A stretch of DNA of 38,327 bases from Promethearchaeota archaeon (GCA_016930515.1 JAFGGO010000171.1:1-38327); one strand, 5' to 3'. Shown: positions 1-8,125, counted from the stretch's first letter. Notes: a model not told the origin generated them from the letters alone. Program-made: numbers and translations.

Positions 1-3
1 TTA

Positions 4-594
4 ATGACAAAAATCAACATGACATATAAATGTGATATATGCGGTCAAGAGTTTAAAAGACCAACTAGTGCGACATCTTCAAAACACATAAATGGTATAA
101 GACATCAAGCAGCTTTACAAAAAAAAGGAATTAAACCATCTATAGAGGTATCAAAAAAAATAGTATCAAAAGCCAGAACTATCAACAGTACTCTCGATTC
201 CGAACTTAAAGAAATGAAAAAAAGAATTCTCTTCCTTGAGAAAGCATTCAATGTGATTCAAAATCAGCAAAACAAGATACTAAAACATCTTAATATTACG
301 GATTCTCAGCTGAAAGGGGGCATAAGTATTGATAGGTCATCTATAATAGGAAAAAATGAAATTTTAAGCGCTATTAAAAGATGCGTCCGTAATAACACGG
401 ACGGGAGTAGATGGGTTGCCTTAGATGATATCATAAGCATCCTCAAACTTCACAGGGAGGAGGATAGAAGTGTTTTAAACAAAATTTTAATAAGACTATT
501 CAATCAGAACTTAATTGATCTTTCCGAAGGAGGAGATCCTAAATACCCTGTATATCACCAAAACAGAATTTTTGGAATGGTTGCATTACAGTGA
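4..594 (+). CDS. C2H2 (U1-like) zinc-finger / winged-helix-like protein, first gene of candidate defence operon
   Basis: Protein of 196 residues, not assignable to a named family. Near the N-terminus is a C-x2-C-x14-H-x5-H motif (C10, C13, H28, H34) followed by basic residues, like the U1/jaz subtype of C2H2 fingers that bind RNA or DNA. Residues about 45-100 look coiled-coil (a stretch rich in K, E, L and I), and residues about 115-190 form a helical region ending in a short beta hairpin, compatible with a winged helix. The gene is near the window edge and may belong to a longer operon. Its stop lies 25 bases before the probable ATG of the next gene, so the two are likely co-transcribed. A nucleic-acid-binding partner or regulator of the downstream ATPase is an inference. 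A second possible ATG lies 15 bases inside. Confidence 0.7.
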   Translation: MTKINMTYKCDICGQEFKRPTSATSSKHINGIRHQAALQKKGIKPSIEVSKKIVSKARTINSTLDSELKEMKKRILFLEKAFNVIQNQQNKILKHLNITDSQLKGGISIDRSSIIGKNEILSAIKRCVRNNTDGSRWVALDDIISILKLHREEDRSVLNKILIRLFNQNLIDLSEGGDPKYPVYHQNRIFGMVALQ

Positions 595-619
595 TTTTTA
601 TAAAGGGTTGAAAATAGAG

Positions 620-3280
620 ATGGATAAAAGCAAGAAAAAAAAGTTAGATCAGAAAATAATTAACAGCATAACTCCCTTTTCAAGATTATCATATAATAAG
701 GCGAAGAAGGTAGATATCTTTGTAGGAAGAGACAAATCCTTGAGGTACCTTACTGAATCCTTGTTCAAGTCCGTTTTTAACGATCAAAGCTTTGGAATTA
801 CCATATCAGGACCAGGAGGGTGTGGTAAATCTACTTTATTTGGCTATTTTATGCAATTAATTAATTCCCAAAAAATTTTTCAAGAAAAATATTGTTATTT
901 AAATAAAGACGATAGTAAAATCATAAGTTGTTTTATAGACGCTCCAAAAGGAGAGCCTACAACTTTAAAATATTTCTGGACATCAATAATTGACGCTTTA
1001 GCCGAAGAAAACAGGGATTTTTTAGAAGAATACAGTACTGTATTTATAAGAAAATGTATCTCTATTTTATGGAATAATAAAGTCCACAGAGACGAGATTA
1101 TTAGTATATTTTTGGATTTAATTCCAAACATTGAAGTTTTATTATCTAATAGCAGATTTGTAGAGATAGTAAATATAGATAATTTATTCAATTTTCTTAT
1201 ATCTAAAAACGGAATTTTAGACGACATATATAAAATCATTAAATTTGGATGGCGTATTTTACAGAAAAACGAAGTAACTTTTGGACTCTTGGGAAAAAGC
1301 GGTGATTTTAATCAGAAAAGATCGTTCAAATATGATAAGCGATATATTGATCTATTATTTAATGTTTTAAGCAGCGATCCTGACAAAAGTGCATCAGCTC
1401 AAAATATATTAAAAGGTGTTGAAGGGGATTTACTTAAATCTGACAGCGATGTAATTTCTCTATTTAATTGGTTAACGCAAACATGGGAATGGATGGAAGA
1501 AAAACCAGTCAGTTTTCTCGTGGGTATAGATAATATTGGATATTTAACTCAAAATATAAAAGATAAAAGTTCTGCGTTTCCACCTTTTATTCAGACCATT
1601 TTACAGATGAGAAATAAGTTGAAAAAATGCTTGTTTGTCTTAATAGCTACAAACGATGATTGGAGACAATTTAACACTTATACTAGTCAACACGAGGATT
1701 ATCGAACCCAATTACAAGGATTCTTGATAAATAGACTTGATTTGACTCGCCTTGTTTTAAGTGAAGTGCAAGAAGCATTAACAATGATAATGAATAATTT
1801 TTGGAGTGGATTGGGCATATTAGATCCATCAAATTCTGTTTATCCCTTTTCCGAATTGTTTTTTTCATATTTATATGAATATCACGCTCACGAATATCGC
1901 GCCATTTTAAACCATTTAAATCAAATATGGGGATATTATAAGACGAAGCTTAAAGTCCTACCTTTAACAAACCCTTTTAAAATGATTAATTTTGTTAGAG
2001 TAAAGACTTACGATTTATTCAGGCAAACATCTCAAGAAGCAAAAAACAAACTTTCAGAATTATTCTTCAGTAACTTGATCGAATGGGAAAAAAAACAAAT
2101 TAAAAATCAGTTTAATACCATTCAAGCTCGTCACTTGGGTAAAAAACAATCGGATATTGTGGAAAAAAAAGTAACTGAAGCACTCAGAGTCCTTCAAGAA
2201 AATGAAAATCCAAAACAGATAGAATGGGTTGAGCAAACGCCTCCTATTAATGTTGAAACAGAGAAAGGTAAGAGAACTCGCTATCCAGATGTGTATGTAA
2301 AACTAGCTAGAAACTCAATTTCAGATAAAAAACATACATTTGAAATTCAAGTAAAGATGTACGATAAGAATGGACATGTAAAGCTTAAAGAAATCGATTC
2401 TAGTATCGAATTACTCGAGCGGGCTTATACAGACGCTTTATTATTTTTAATAATAGGAGCAGGTTTAGAGGAAGCTGCGATTGAAGAAATAAATCGCTTA
2501 AATTTAGAAGATCGCGTTCTCAATTTTAAGCCTCTTGATTCTGAACAAGAAGAAGCTCTTTCTTTTCTAGTATTTTATGAAGATATTACAGGAAAAAAAA
2601 TTTCGGTTGACATTGTTAAGGAAATTCTGGAAATATTGTTTAAAGAACCCTGGAATCGTATAATAAATAAAATTAGGAATATTGGATCTTATCGTGCAGC
2701 TATGATTGAAGAAAAAATAAAGGAAAAAGAAAAACATACAATTATAGGATATGCCAAAATTCAAGGGACCCACCCAGGTTCTGAAACTCAATCAATCTCA
2801 ATAAATCCCCCAAAAATAGAAGAAAATACAATTAAAACTGAAATTGATATTAATTCTAATACGGGTAATTTGTTAAAACCTAAAAAAGTTGAAATTAATA
2901 ATGGGGAGCAAGAACAGCAAGGAGATAAAAGCGATTTCGATCAAATCCTTAAGGATTTACAGTTATCGGATTCAAAAATCCTTTTGACTAATGTTCATCA
3001 CAGATACAAAGATAGTAAAGCAGATTTAGAATTCATAATTAATACGGCAATCAAAAGAACCGATCGTTACAAGGGGAAAGTTACCAAAGCGTATCTTAAA
3101 AAAAAAGTACCTGCCCATTTATCTGACGAAAATATCAATGAATTATTCCTTCGGCTTAAAAACGAATATTCTAAAAACCAAATACCTCAAGAAGAGTGTC
3201 TCTTTTTATACGAGGGAACCTCCTTAGTTCTTACGGATATTGGTAAAAAATACTCTTCAATAATAAATAAAATAAATTGA
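620..3280 (+). CDS. AAA+ (STAND/ORC-like) ATPase with candidate PD-QxK nuclease domain
   Basis: An 886-residue P-loop ATPase. Residues 33-40 carry an FVGR motif typical of ORC/STAND-type AAA+ proteins, the Walker A motif GPGGCGKST is at 64-72, a Walker-B-like strand (VGIDN) follows about 240 residues later, and a sensor-1-like ATND comes after that. A long helical region leads to a segment around residues 553-580 with P556-D557, then E575 and Q577-x-K579, which reads as a PD-(D/E/Q)xK nuclease core of the Mrr type (inference). The last ~110 residues look like a winged helix. The frame is open from 515, which would overlap the previous gene, so the ATG at 620 is preferred. The OLD gene starts 31 bases downstream. 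Base composition is very AT-rich. A role in anti-phage defence is inferred from domains and neighbours; the exact family is not recognised. Confidence 0.75.
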   Translation: MDKSKKKKLDQKIINSITPFSRLSYNKAKKVDIFVGRDKSLRYLTESLFKSVFNDQSFGITISGPGGCGKSTLFGYFMQLINSQKIFQEKYCYLNKDDSKIISCFIDAPKGEPTTLKYFWTSIIDALAEENRDFLEEYSTVFIRKCISILWNNKVHRDEIISIFLDLIPNIEVLLSNSRFVEIVNIDNLFNFLISKNGILDDIYKIIKFGWRILQKNEVTFGLLGKSGDFNQKRSFKYDKRYIDLLFNVLSSDPDKSASAQNILKGVEGDLLKSDSDVISLFNWLTQTWEWMEEKPVSFLVGIDNIGYLTQNIKDKSSAFPPFIQTILQMRNKLKKCLFVLIATNDDWRQFNTYTSQHEDYRTQLQGFLINRLDLTRLVLSEVQEALTMIMNNFWSGLGILDPSNSVYPFSELFFSYLYEYHAHEYRAILNHLNQIWGYYKTKLKVLPLTNPFKMINFVRVKTYDLFRQTSQEAKNKLSELFFSNLIEWEKKQIKNQFNTIQARHLGKKQSDIVEKKVTEALRVLQENENPKQIEWVEQTPPINVETEKGKRTRYPDVYVKLARNSISDKKHTFEIQVKMYDKNGHVKLKEIDSSIELLERAYTDALLFLIIGAGLEEAAIEEINRLNLEDRVLNFKPLDSEQEEALSFLVFYEDITGKKISVDIVKEILEILFKEPWNRIINKIRNIGSYRAAMIEEKIKEKEKHTIIGYAKIQGTHPGSETQSISINPPKIEENTIKTEIDINSNTGNLLKPKKVEINNGEQEQQGDKSDFDQILKDLQLSDSKILLTNVHHRYKDSKADLEFIINTAIKRTDRYKGKVTKAYLKKKVPAHLSDENINELFLRLKNEYSKNQIPQEECLFLYEGTSLVLTDIGKKYSSIINKIN

Positions 3281-3311
3281 TGTTTAAAAAAATCAAAAAA
3301 AAGTGAAAAAG

Positions 3312-4673
3312 ATGAAGATAAAGCAAGTCGAAATTCGCAATTTCCGTTCAATCAAGGATGTTTCTTTTAATTTATTATCTTATATGGTATTCGTGGGAAA
3401 GAACAACTCTGGAAAGTCCAACTTAATGGTTGCCCTCAATGCCTTTTTCTCGTGTGATGTTGGATCGAATGATTTTCGTAAGCAAAAAGGACAACAATCG
3501 AAAAAGCTAAGCATCATTGTTCATTTTTACCAACTGAATAAAAGGGAACAAAAGATTTACACGGGAAAACTCAAGAACGAAGGAGAAAAAGACGAACAGT
3601 TAGTGTTAAGGTTGAGAGCTGATTTATCTAAAGACGGAAAAGTCAATACGATTTATGAATACCTCTCACAATCGCTCAAGCTAGATAATACCCAAGCGCA
3701 AGCTCGTTATGGTCCACTTTTTGAAGATACAACATATAAATCCGTTCCCAAGCTTCTTGAACACCCTCACACGCCTCAAGAATTTAAGAAACAGGTCGAG
3801 GCGTTCGTGGAAAAAAAAGGTCAAAAACGCCTGACGAAGCAGGAATATACCGATCTCAGAGACGATTTCGTAAAAGACCTCCTTAAAAAACATCCCTCAT
3901 TAGGCAAGGAATCGTTTGAAGCAATAAAAATCACCTCCAGAAATTGTTCCAAGATGCTTGGAAATTTCTTTTTCATTCCCGCCGTGCAAGACGTGGAAGA
4001 AGAAACGAGGTACACGGCAAAAGGAAAGAAAAGTCTTAACCATCTCATGAATTACGTTCTCGACCAAATGCAGGATTCAGAAAATAGGGCGCTAAAAGAG
4101 CGAGAGATTCGGAGCCTGCTTACTGAATTATACCACCTCGAGGAGGAAGGTTCAGAGATCAACAAGCTAAAAGGAATGCTTAACGAACAACTTGCTTTAT
4201 TCGACAATTCGGAGCTTACCTTCGACACGCGGTTGCCCAACCTATCGAAAATGATAAGAGATTCGCTCAGGATTTACATCGATGACGGCATCAAGACGGA
4301 AGTCCAATACAAGGGGCACGGCTTGCAGCGATACTTCATGGTGGTGTTATTTAAAGCGTGGTCCGAGAAATTAAAAGAACAAAAAAGGGAGAAAAAGGAA
4401 GCTTCTATCTCCACATACTTCTCCATTGAAGAGCCCGAGCTTTTCCTTCATCCCCAGTTCCAACGCATGATGCGGATATACCTCCAGAAAATCGCAGAAG
4501 ACGAGGAGCATCAGATAATCCTCAACACCCATTCCCCGCATTTTATCGAGTTTAACGACATTTTTCAGGTCGCCAAGGTGCTAAAGACAGACGATGAGCG
4601 TACCACGATCGTCCAACCTCTTGAGTTCGATGAGAAGGGCAATCAAGTCGAAAAGGAAATGGTCTGTACATAG
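3312..4673 (+). CDS. OLD-family ATP-dependent endonuclease, ATPase part (gene interrupted by in-frame TAG)
   Basis: N-terminal ATPase half of an overcoming-lysogenization-defect (OLD) nuclease. The start fits the family consensus (MKIKQVEIRNFRSI), and Walker A GKNNSGKS lies at residues 29-36. A long helical insertion follows, then the ABC-type Walker B segment SIEEPELFLHP and the His-containing loop NTHSPHF near the end. The reading frame stops at a TAG (4671-4673) in the linker before the TOPRIM domain. Downstream codons stay open in the same frame, without a shift, straight into the TOPRIM part at 4722, so this was one ~641-codon gene. OLD proteins act in phage defence as ATP-dependent DNases. 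The neighbour is an AAA+ ATPase; there is no UvrD-like helicase, so this is not Gabija. Composition is less AT-rich than the genes on either side. The GTG at 3303 is an alternative start. Confidence 0.85.
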   Translation: MKIKQVEIRNFRSIKDVSFNLLSYMVFVGKNNSGKSNLMVALNAFFSCDVGSNDFRKQKGQQSKKLSIIVHFYQLNKREQKIYTGKLKNEGEKDEQLVLRLRADLSKDGKVNTIYEYLSQSLKLDNTQAQARYGPLFEDTTYKSVPKLLEHPHTPQEFKKQVEAFVEKKGQKRLTKQEYTDLRDDFVKDLLKKHPSLGKESFEAIKITSRNCSKMLGNFFFIPAVQDVEEETRYTAKGKKSLNHLMNYVLDQMQDSENRALKEREIRSLLTELYHLEEEGSEINKLKGMLNEQLALFDNSELTFDTRLPNLSKMIRDSLRIYIDDGIKTEVQYKGHGLQRYFMVVLFKAWSEKLKEQKREKKEASISTYFSIEEPELFLHPQFQRMMRIYLQKIAEDEEHQIILNTHSPHFIEFNDIFQVAKVLKTDDERTTIVQPLEFDEKGNQVEKEMVCT

Positions 4674-4721
4674 GGCACTCGAGCTCAAAAACACAAGTAT
4701 AGCAATATCAATCAAGTTAAC

Positions 4722-5237
4722 ATGAATTATTTCTTGAATCCCGAGCGAAACGAGCTGTTTTTCGCAGACAAGGTCGTATTGGTAGAAGGGCAAACGGAAA
4801 AGATGCTCTTTCAAGCGTGGGCTAATCATTTCTACAGAGATGATATTGCTCTTCTTAGTCAGGTAACTTACATCGATTGCGTGGGCAAGTTTAATTTCCA
4901 ACAATTCATCAAGGTACTCGGAGAATTTCAAATTCCGTTTGTTGCCATATACGACACGGATTCTAACAACCCAGAGTTTGATCCGACCAAGAATATTCAC
5001 ATCAAGCGCGCAGTAAGCGAGCAAGGGGGCAAATATTTTGAACTCGATCCAGATTTTGAGGGAGAATTTAAAATCGAAGAGGAAGAACTTGGAAAGAGAG
5101 GACAAAAGAAGCACAAACCATACTATGCTTTCACTCAATTTTTTGAGGTTGATGGAACGCCAAAAGAAGAGCAACTTAAATTCATCGAAATGCATCCTAA
5201 ATTAAGATTAATTTTCAAGGAGATTTATCAAGTATAG
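4722..5237 (+). CDS. OLD-family endonuclease, TOPRIM nuclease part (3' half of interrupted gene)
   Basis: C-terminal TOPRIM domain of the OLD nuclease. It begins with the conserved family linker (FLNPERNELFFADK), followed by the first TOPRIM motif KVVLVEGQTEK with the catalytic Glu, and the DxD motif in AIYDTDSN. It lies in exactly the same frame as the ATPase part and is separated from it only by the TAG at 4671-4673 and 16 sense codons. No Shine-Dalgarno sequence precedes the ATG at 4722, so independent translation looks poor. The gene is therefore inactive, makes two pieces, or is read through. It ends with tandem stops TAG-TAA. Confidence 0.8.
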   Translation: MNYFLNPERNELFFADKVVLVEGQTEKMLFQAWANHFYRDDIALLSQVTYIDCVGKFNFQQFIKVLGEFQIPFVAIYDTDSNNPEFDPTKNIHIKRAVSEQGGKYFELDPDFEGEFKIEEEELGKRGQKKHKPYYAFTQFFEVDGTPKEEQLKFIEMHPKLRLIFKEIYQV

Positions 5238-5332
5238 TAAATGATTAATTTTATTGATGTATAGGATTTTTAATAATACATTCAATCTTATTTTTCGTTG
5301 TTCTAATAATAATTTACCGATTAATTTAAAAT

Positions 5333-6007
5333 TTATAGGTTATAAAAGTTACAAATATCAGTTAAAGGACAATTTTCGCATTTGGGTTTTTTAGGAGTAC
5401 ACAATTCTATTGATAGATCTAATAAACCATAATTAAAATTCACATAATCATTTTCGGGAACGACTTGTTCTGCAAATTCCCATAATTTATTATCGTTCGT
5501 GGCTTTTGATTTTATGGAACTAATATTAAAGAATCGTTCAAACAACCTGACGATATTATTATCCAATAATGGTCTTTTTTCTCCAAATGCAAAGCATAAG
5601 ATAGCATTTGCGGTATATTTACCTATCCCCATTAAAGATTTTAATTGTTTGTATGTCTTAGGTATCTCTCCATTGAAATCTTGCTGAATTTGTTCGGCTA
5701 ATCGTTTTAACATATCAACCCTCTTATGTAATCCCAGAGATCCCATCAATTTCCTGCCAGTTTTAATTTTCATATTTGAAAGGTGTTCTATTGAAGGATA
5801 TTTTTTAATAAATTCAATAAAAATCGGCTCAACCTGTGCGGCTTTTGTGCGTGTTAAGAAATATTCACTGATTAAAACCTTATATGGAGTCTTATCCTTG
5901 CGCCAAGAATATTTATCAATGCTTTGAATTGATATTTCTGATATAACATTTTTAAATTTTTCAAGGACAACTTTAGGTACTTCGAATAGATTATCCAGTT
6001 CTGTCAT
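5333..6007 (-). CDS. Mig-type G/T-mismatch DNA glycosylase (MutY/Nth superfamily, 4Fe-4S)
   Basis: A 224-residue HhH-GPD glycosylase. The helix-hairpin-helix reads LMGIGKYTANAI, the catalytic Asp is in PLLDNNIVRLFERFF, and the C-terminal iron-sulfur loop has the exact C-x6-C-x2-C-x5-C spacing. The residue at the position that is Lys in endonuclease III and Ser in MutY is Tyr, as in the Methanothermobacter enzyme Mig.MthI, which removes T from G/T mismatches made by deamination of 5-methylcytosine. Length and the C-terminal NFNYGLLDLS region also match Mig. Such enzymes accompany cytosine-5 methyltransferases, and the divergent neighbour is a remnant of an HpaII-like R-M locus, which supports the assignment. 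An AT-rich TATA-like stretch about 20-26 bases upstream of the ATG suggests a leaderless message. Confidence 0.88.
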   Translation of the reverse strand: MTELDNLFEVPKVVLEKFKNVISEISIQSIDKYSWRKDKTPYKVLISEYFLTRTKAAQVEPIFIEFIKKYPSIEHLSNMKIKTGRKLMGSLGLHKRVDMLKRLAEQIQQDFNGEIPKTYKQLKSLMGIGKYTANAILCFAFGEKRPLLDNNIVRLFERFFNISSIKSKATNDNKLWEFAEQVVPENDYVNFNYGLLDLSIELCTPKKPKCENCPLTDICNFYNL

Positions 6008-6080
6008 AAAGATTATGATATTAATAAATTAAAAAATATTCAATGTTAACTATAATAAAAGACCAAATTTAACTTATTTT

Positions 6081-6090
6081 TATTTAAATA
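6081..6090 (+). promoter_or_regulatory. Archaeal TATA box (TATTTAAATA), probably leaderless
   Basis: The sequence TATTTAAATA is centred 28 bases upstream of the ATG at 6113, the distance expected between an archaeal TATA box and the transcription start. The mRNA would then begin at or within a few bases of the start codon. No Shine-Dalgarno sequence is present. Confidence 0.5.
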
Positions 6091-6112
6091 CAATGAAAGA
6101 ATTATTTAAATT

Positions 6113-6865
6113 ATGAGTACAAAAAATCTCACAGCAAATAGGGGAGAATGGAGTGAACTATATGTTTTCTTTAAATTACTTTCAGACGGAGAATTGTATG
6201 CAGCCGATGGTGATCTCAATAAAATCAACAATATTTATTATCCGATTGTTAAAATAATACGAGATGAAATTGATGGCAAGTGGGATTATTACAGAAATTC
6301 CAAAATAAAAATTATAAATGCTCAAACCAAAGAAATCGTCCAAGAAATCCCGATAAGTGATTTTGAACTTAATGCCAAAAATTTATTGAATACTCTTAAA
6401 GATAAAAAAAATAAAGGGAGTTTTTCTCTACCATCTATTGAAAATTTTATGAAAGCAATTAAATGTAATTCGATTAAACTTAGACCAACTGAAAAAAGAG
6501 ATATAACCATCGTTGTTCACGATCTCAGAACAGGTAAAAAGCCAACTTTAGGATTTAGCATTAAATCCCAAAGGAACTTAGTACGAGATATTATCAAATA
6601 TAAAGCATGGAAGAAAGGATTAGATCCTTTTAAATACAGAAATGATGAAGGGATAAGGAAGATGACCGAGCGCGAATGGGCGCGACTTCAGGGATTTCCC
6701 GAAGATTTCAAATTTCCCGTGTCAATGACGCAGGCATATCGACAATTAGCAAATTCAGTTCCAGTACCCGTAATAAAAGCAATAGCGTTAGAAATAAAAA
6801 AGTCTCTTGAAAATAAGATTGATTTGAAATCCAAGCTCGAAAAATATGCAGTAGTTGATAACTAA
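6113..6865 (+). CDS. Chimeric ORF: HpaII-like restriction enzyme N-half fused to cytosine-5 methyltransferase C-terminus
   Basis: Residues 1-153 resemble the N-terminal part of type II restriction enzymes of the HpaII group: the GEWSELYVFFKLL start, the D130-ITIVVHD strand and the GFSIKSQ segment (K151), where the active site lies. After that the protein changes family. Residues about 155-250 are the C-terminus of a DNA cytosine-5 methyltransferase, with motif IX (RKMTEREWARLQGFP) and motif X (QLANSVPVPV, with Ala replacing the usual Gly). The methyltransferase SAM-binding and Pro-Cys catalytic motifs are absent, so it cannot methylate DNA, and the restriction half lacks its C-terminus. The ORF stays in frame across the junction. 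It is the relic of a rearranged R-M locus next to the Mig glycosylase. The HpaII assignment is from memory of the family; the methyltransferase tail is clear. Confidence 0.75.
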   Translation: MSTKNLTANRGEWSELYVFFKLLSDGELYAADGDLNKINNIYYPIVKIIRDEIDGKWDYYRNSKIKIINAQTKEIVQEIPISDFELNAKNLLNTLKDKKNKGSFSLPSIENFMKAIKCNSIKLRPTEKRDITIVVHDLRTGKKPTLGFSIKSQRNLVRDIIKYKAWKKGLDPFKYRNDEGIRKMTEREWARLQGFPEDFKFPVSMTQAYRQLANSVPVPVIKAIALEIKKSLENKIDLKSKLEKYAVVDN

Positions 6866-6930
6866 ACATATCAAACTTTTATTTTTCAAAAATAAACGGA
6901 GTTTTTTATCTTCTACTTTAAATAGGATAT

Positions 6931-7629
6931 ATGAAAGAGAGCGTAGGATTAGATTTTATAAAATATAATTTTAAAGCAGATAATATTAATGAAATTATAT
7001 GTCTTCAGAATAAAGCAGATATATTCAATGAGAATCCAAATATAATTTTTACATTTATAATTGAAGGACTAAAAGTTAATGAAGAACTGATTGATGAAAT
7101 TAATTTATTACCTGAAATAGAACAGCGACTTCAAAAAATAGAACAACTTGGGGGAATTATAAAATATTCTGACCTTAAGGATGAAAAATTTAAGTCCAAT
7201 TTGCTTATGATTGATACTAATTTACCGAATTTAATTGGAGATATTTTATTAGCCTATTTTAAGGGAATATCAGAAAATATAAATGAACTTTTAGAATATG
7301 TCAAAGAAAATAATCCACTAAATATATGTGAAAATTATTTACACGAATTTTATGATAATAAAACAAAGAAGTTTTTATCCTACATAATAATTTCAGAAGA
7401 ACAAAATAATATAGTAGGAGATTTCAATCTGAATCCAAATAGATATATAGTATTAAAAAATGATAAAATTGGAATACTTAATGCCTATAATTTAGAGAAA
7501 TTTGAGGATAATCTCTTAGATAATGCGAAATTAAGTTCAGACAATAATCTGAATACTTTTGGTTATATTTTTATGTTCAATTCTTTAATATTTATTAATC
7601 TAAAGTTAAACATAGATTTCAATTTATAA
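6931..7629 (+). CDS. HpaII-like restriction endonuclease, C-terminal half (truncated)
   Basis: A 232-residue protein resembling the C-terminal half of HpaII-type restriction enzymes: the LEEIEQRL/QLGGIIKYSDL region, KSNLLMIDTNLPNLIGDILLAY, and the closing FEDNLLDNAKLSSD ... INLKLNIDF, which parallels the family's ending (FE.YL.NTKLE ... LNLQIRF). It lacks the N-terminal catalytic half, which sits upstream in the chimeric ORF at 6113, with a methyltransferase tail lying between the two halves. A stop codon is in frame just upstream of the ATG, and the upstream TTTAAATA lies only a few bases before the ATG, too close to act as its promoter. Composition is extremely AT-rich. It is most likely a non-functional fragment, although the ORF is still open. 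Confidence 0.6.
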   Translation: MKESVGLDFIKYNFKADNINEIICLQNKADIFNENPNIIFTFIIEGLKVNEELIDEINLLPEIEQRLQKIEQLGGIIKYSDLKDEKFKSNLLMIDTNLPNLIGDILLAYFKGISENINELLEYVKENNPLNICENYLHEFYDNKTKKFLSYIIISEEQNNIVGDFNLNPNRYIVLKNDKIGILNAYNLEKFEDNLLDNAKLSSDNNLNTFGYIFMFNSLIFINLKLNIDFNL

Positions 7630-7906
7630 TTTTAGCCTAATGAATTATTTTAAATTTAGAACATTCTTTTTTATCAAGAATTATCGGAAATAAGTTCGTG
7701 AAACCGTTATTTCGCGTTGTTTTATACATACTAATATGCTATTGGGGTATTACTTGGATATTATAACAAAGAAAAAATAAATTTTTTAAAAACATCTTGA
7801 TCTTAACCTTCTTTTTTTAATATCCATTATAAGCATGATAGAAATTATAATGATGATAAAATATTATTAATATAATCCAATATGAAAACTTGAGGTTTTA
7901 TTTAAT

Positions 7907-8104
7907 TTGGGTACTGTAATGCTAAAGAACGATACAAAAATCAAACTGACTAAAATTGCAGCTGACCTTCAAAAGCAAAGAGGTAAACGAGTAGATTTTG
8001 ACGAAGCCATATCTTATTTAGTAAATTTATATAATAATCAACAAACTAATTGGAATTTGTTTGAAGAATTCTGTGAACCATTGAAAGGTGCTACTAAGAA
8101 TTAA
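7907..8104 (+). CDS. Putative antitoxin (VapB-like, ribbon-helix-helix type)
   Basis: A 65-residue protein placed 21 bases before a PIN-domain toxin gene. The N-terminal segment VMLKNDTKIKLTKIA followed by two helices (QRGKRVDFDEAISYLVNLY) fits the strand-helix-helix pattern of ribbon-helix-helix antitoxins, which bind the operon promoter as dimers and neutralise the toxin with their C-terminal tail. Start choice is uncertain: TTG at 7907 has a possible Shine-Dalgarno (TGAGGT) about 10 bases upstream, whereas the ATG at 7919 would cut the first strand. Confidence 0.6.
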   Translation: MGTVMLKNDTKIKLTKIAADLQKQRGKRVDFDEAISYLVNLYNNQQTNWNLFEEFCEPLKGATKN

Positions 8105-8125
8105 TCGAAGAATTATATAAAGGAC

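Noticed and set aside
4665..5237. TAG as pyrrolysine codon in the OLD gene
   Set aside because: Another gene in the window ends in TAG exactly at the family's normal end, and no pyl genes are visible; kept only as a testable alternative in the findings.
4..5237. Gabija-type system
   Set aside because: The OLD nuclease has no UvrD/Rep-like helicase partner; the neighbouring ATPase is of AAA+ type with different motifs.
7687..7713. Imperfect hairpin (GAAATAA ... TTATTTC) between the restriction fragment and the antitoxin
   Set aside because: Seven-base AT-rich stem with a 13-base loop is expected by chance in this composition.
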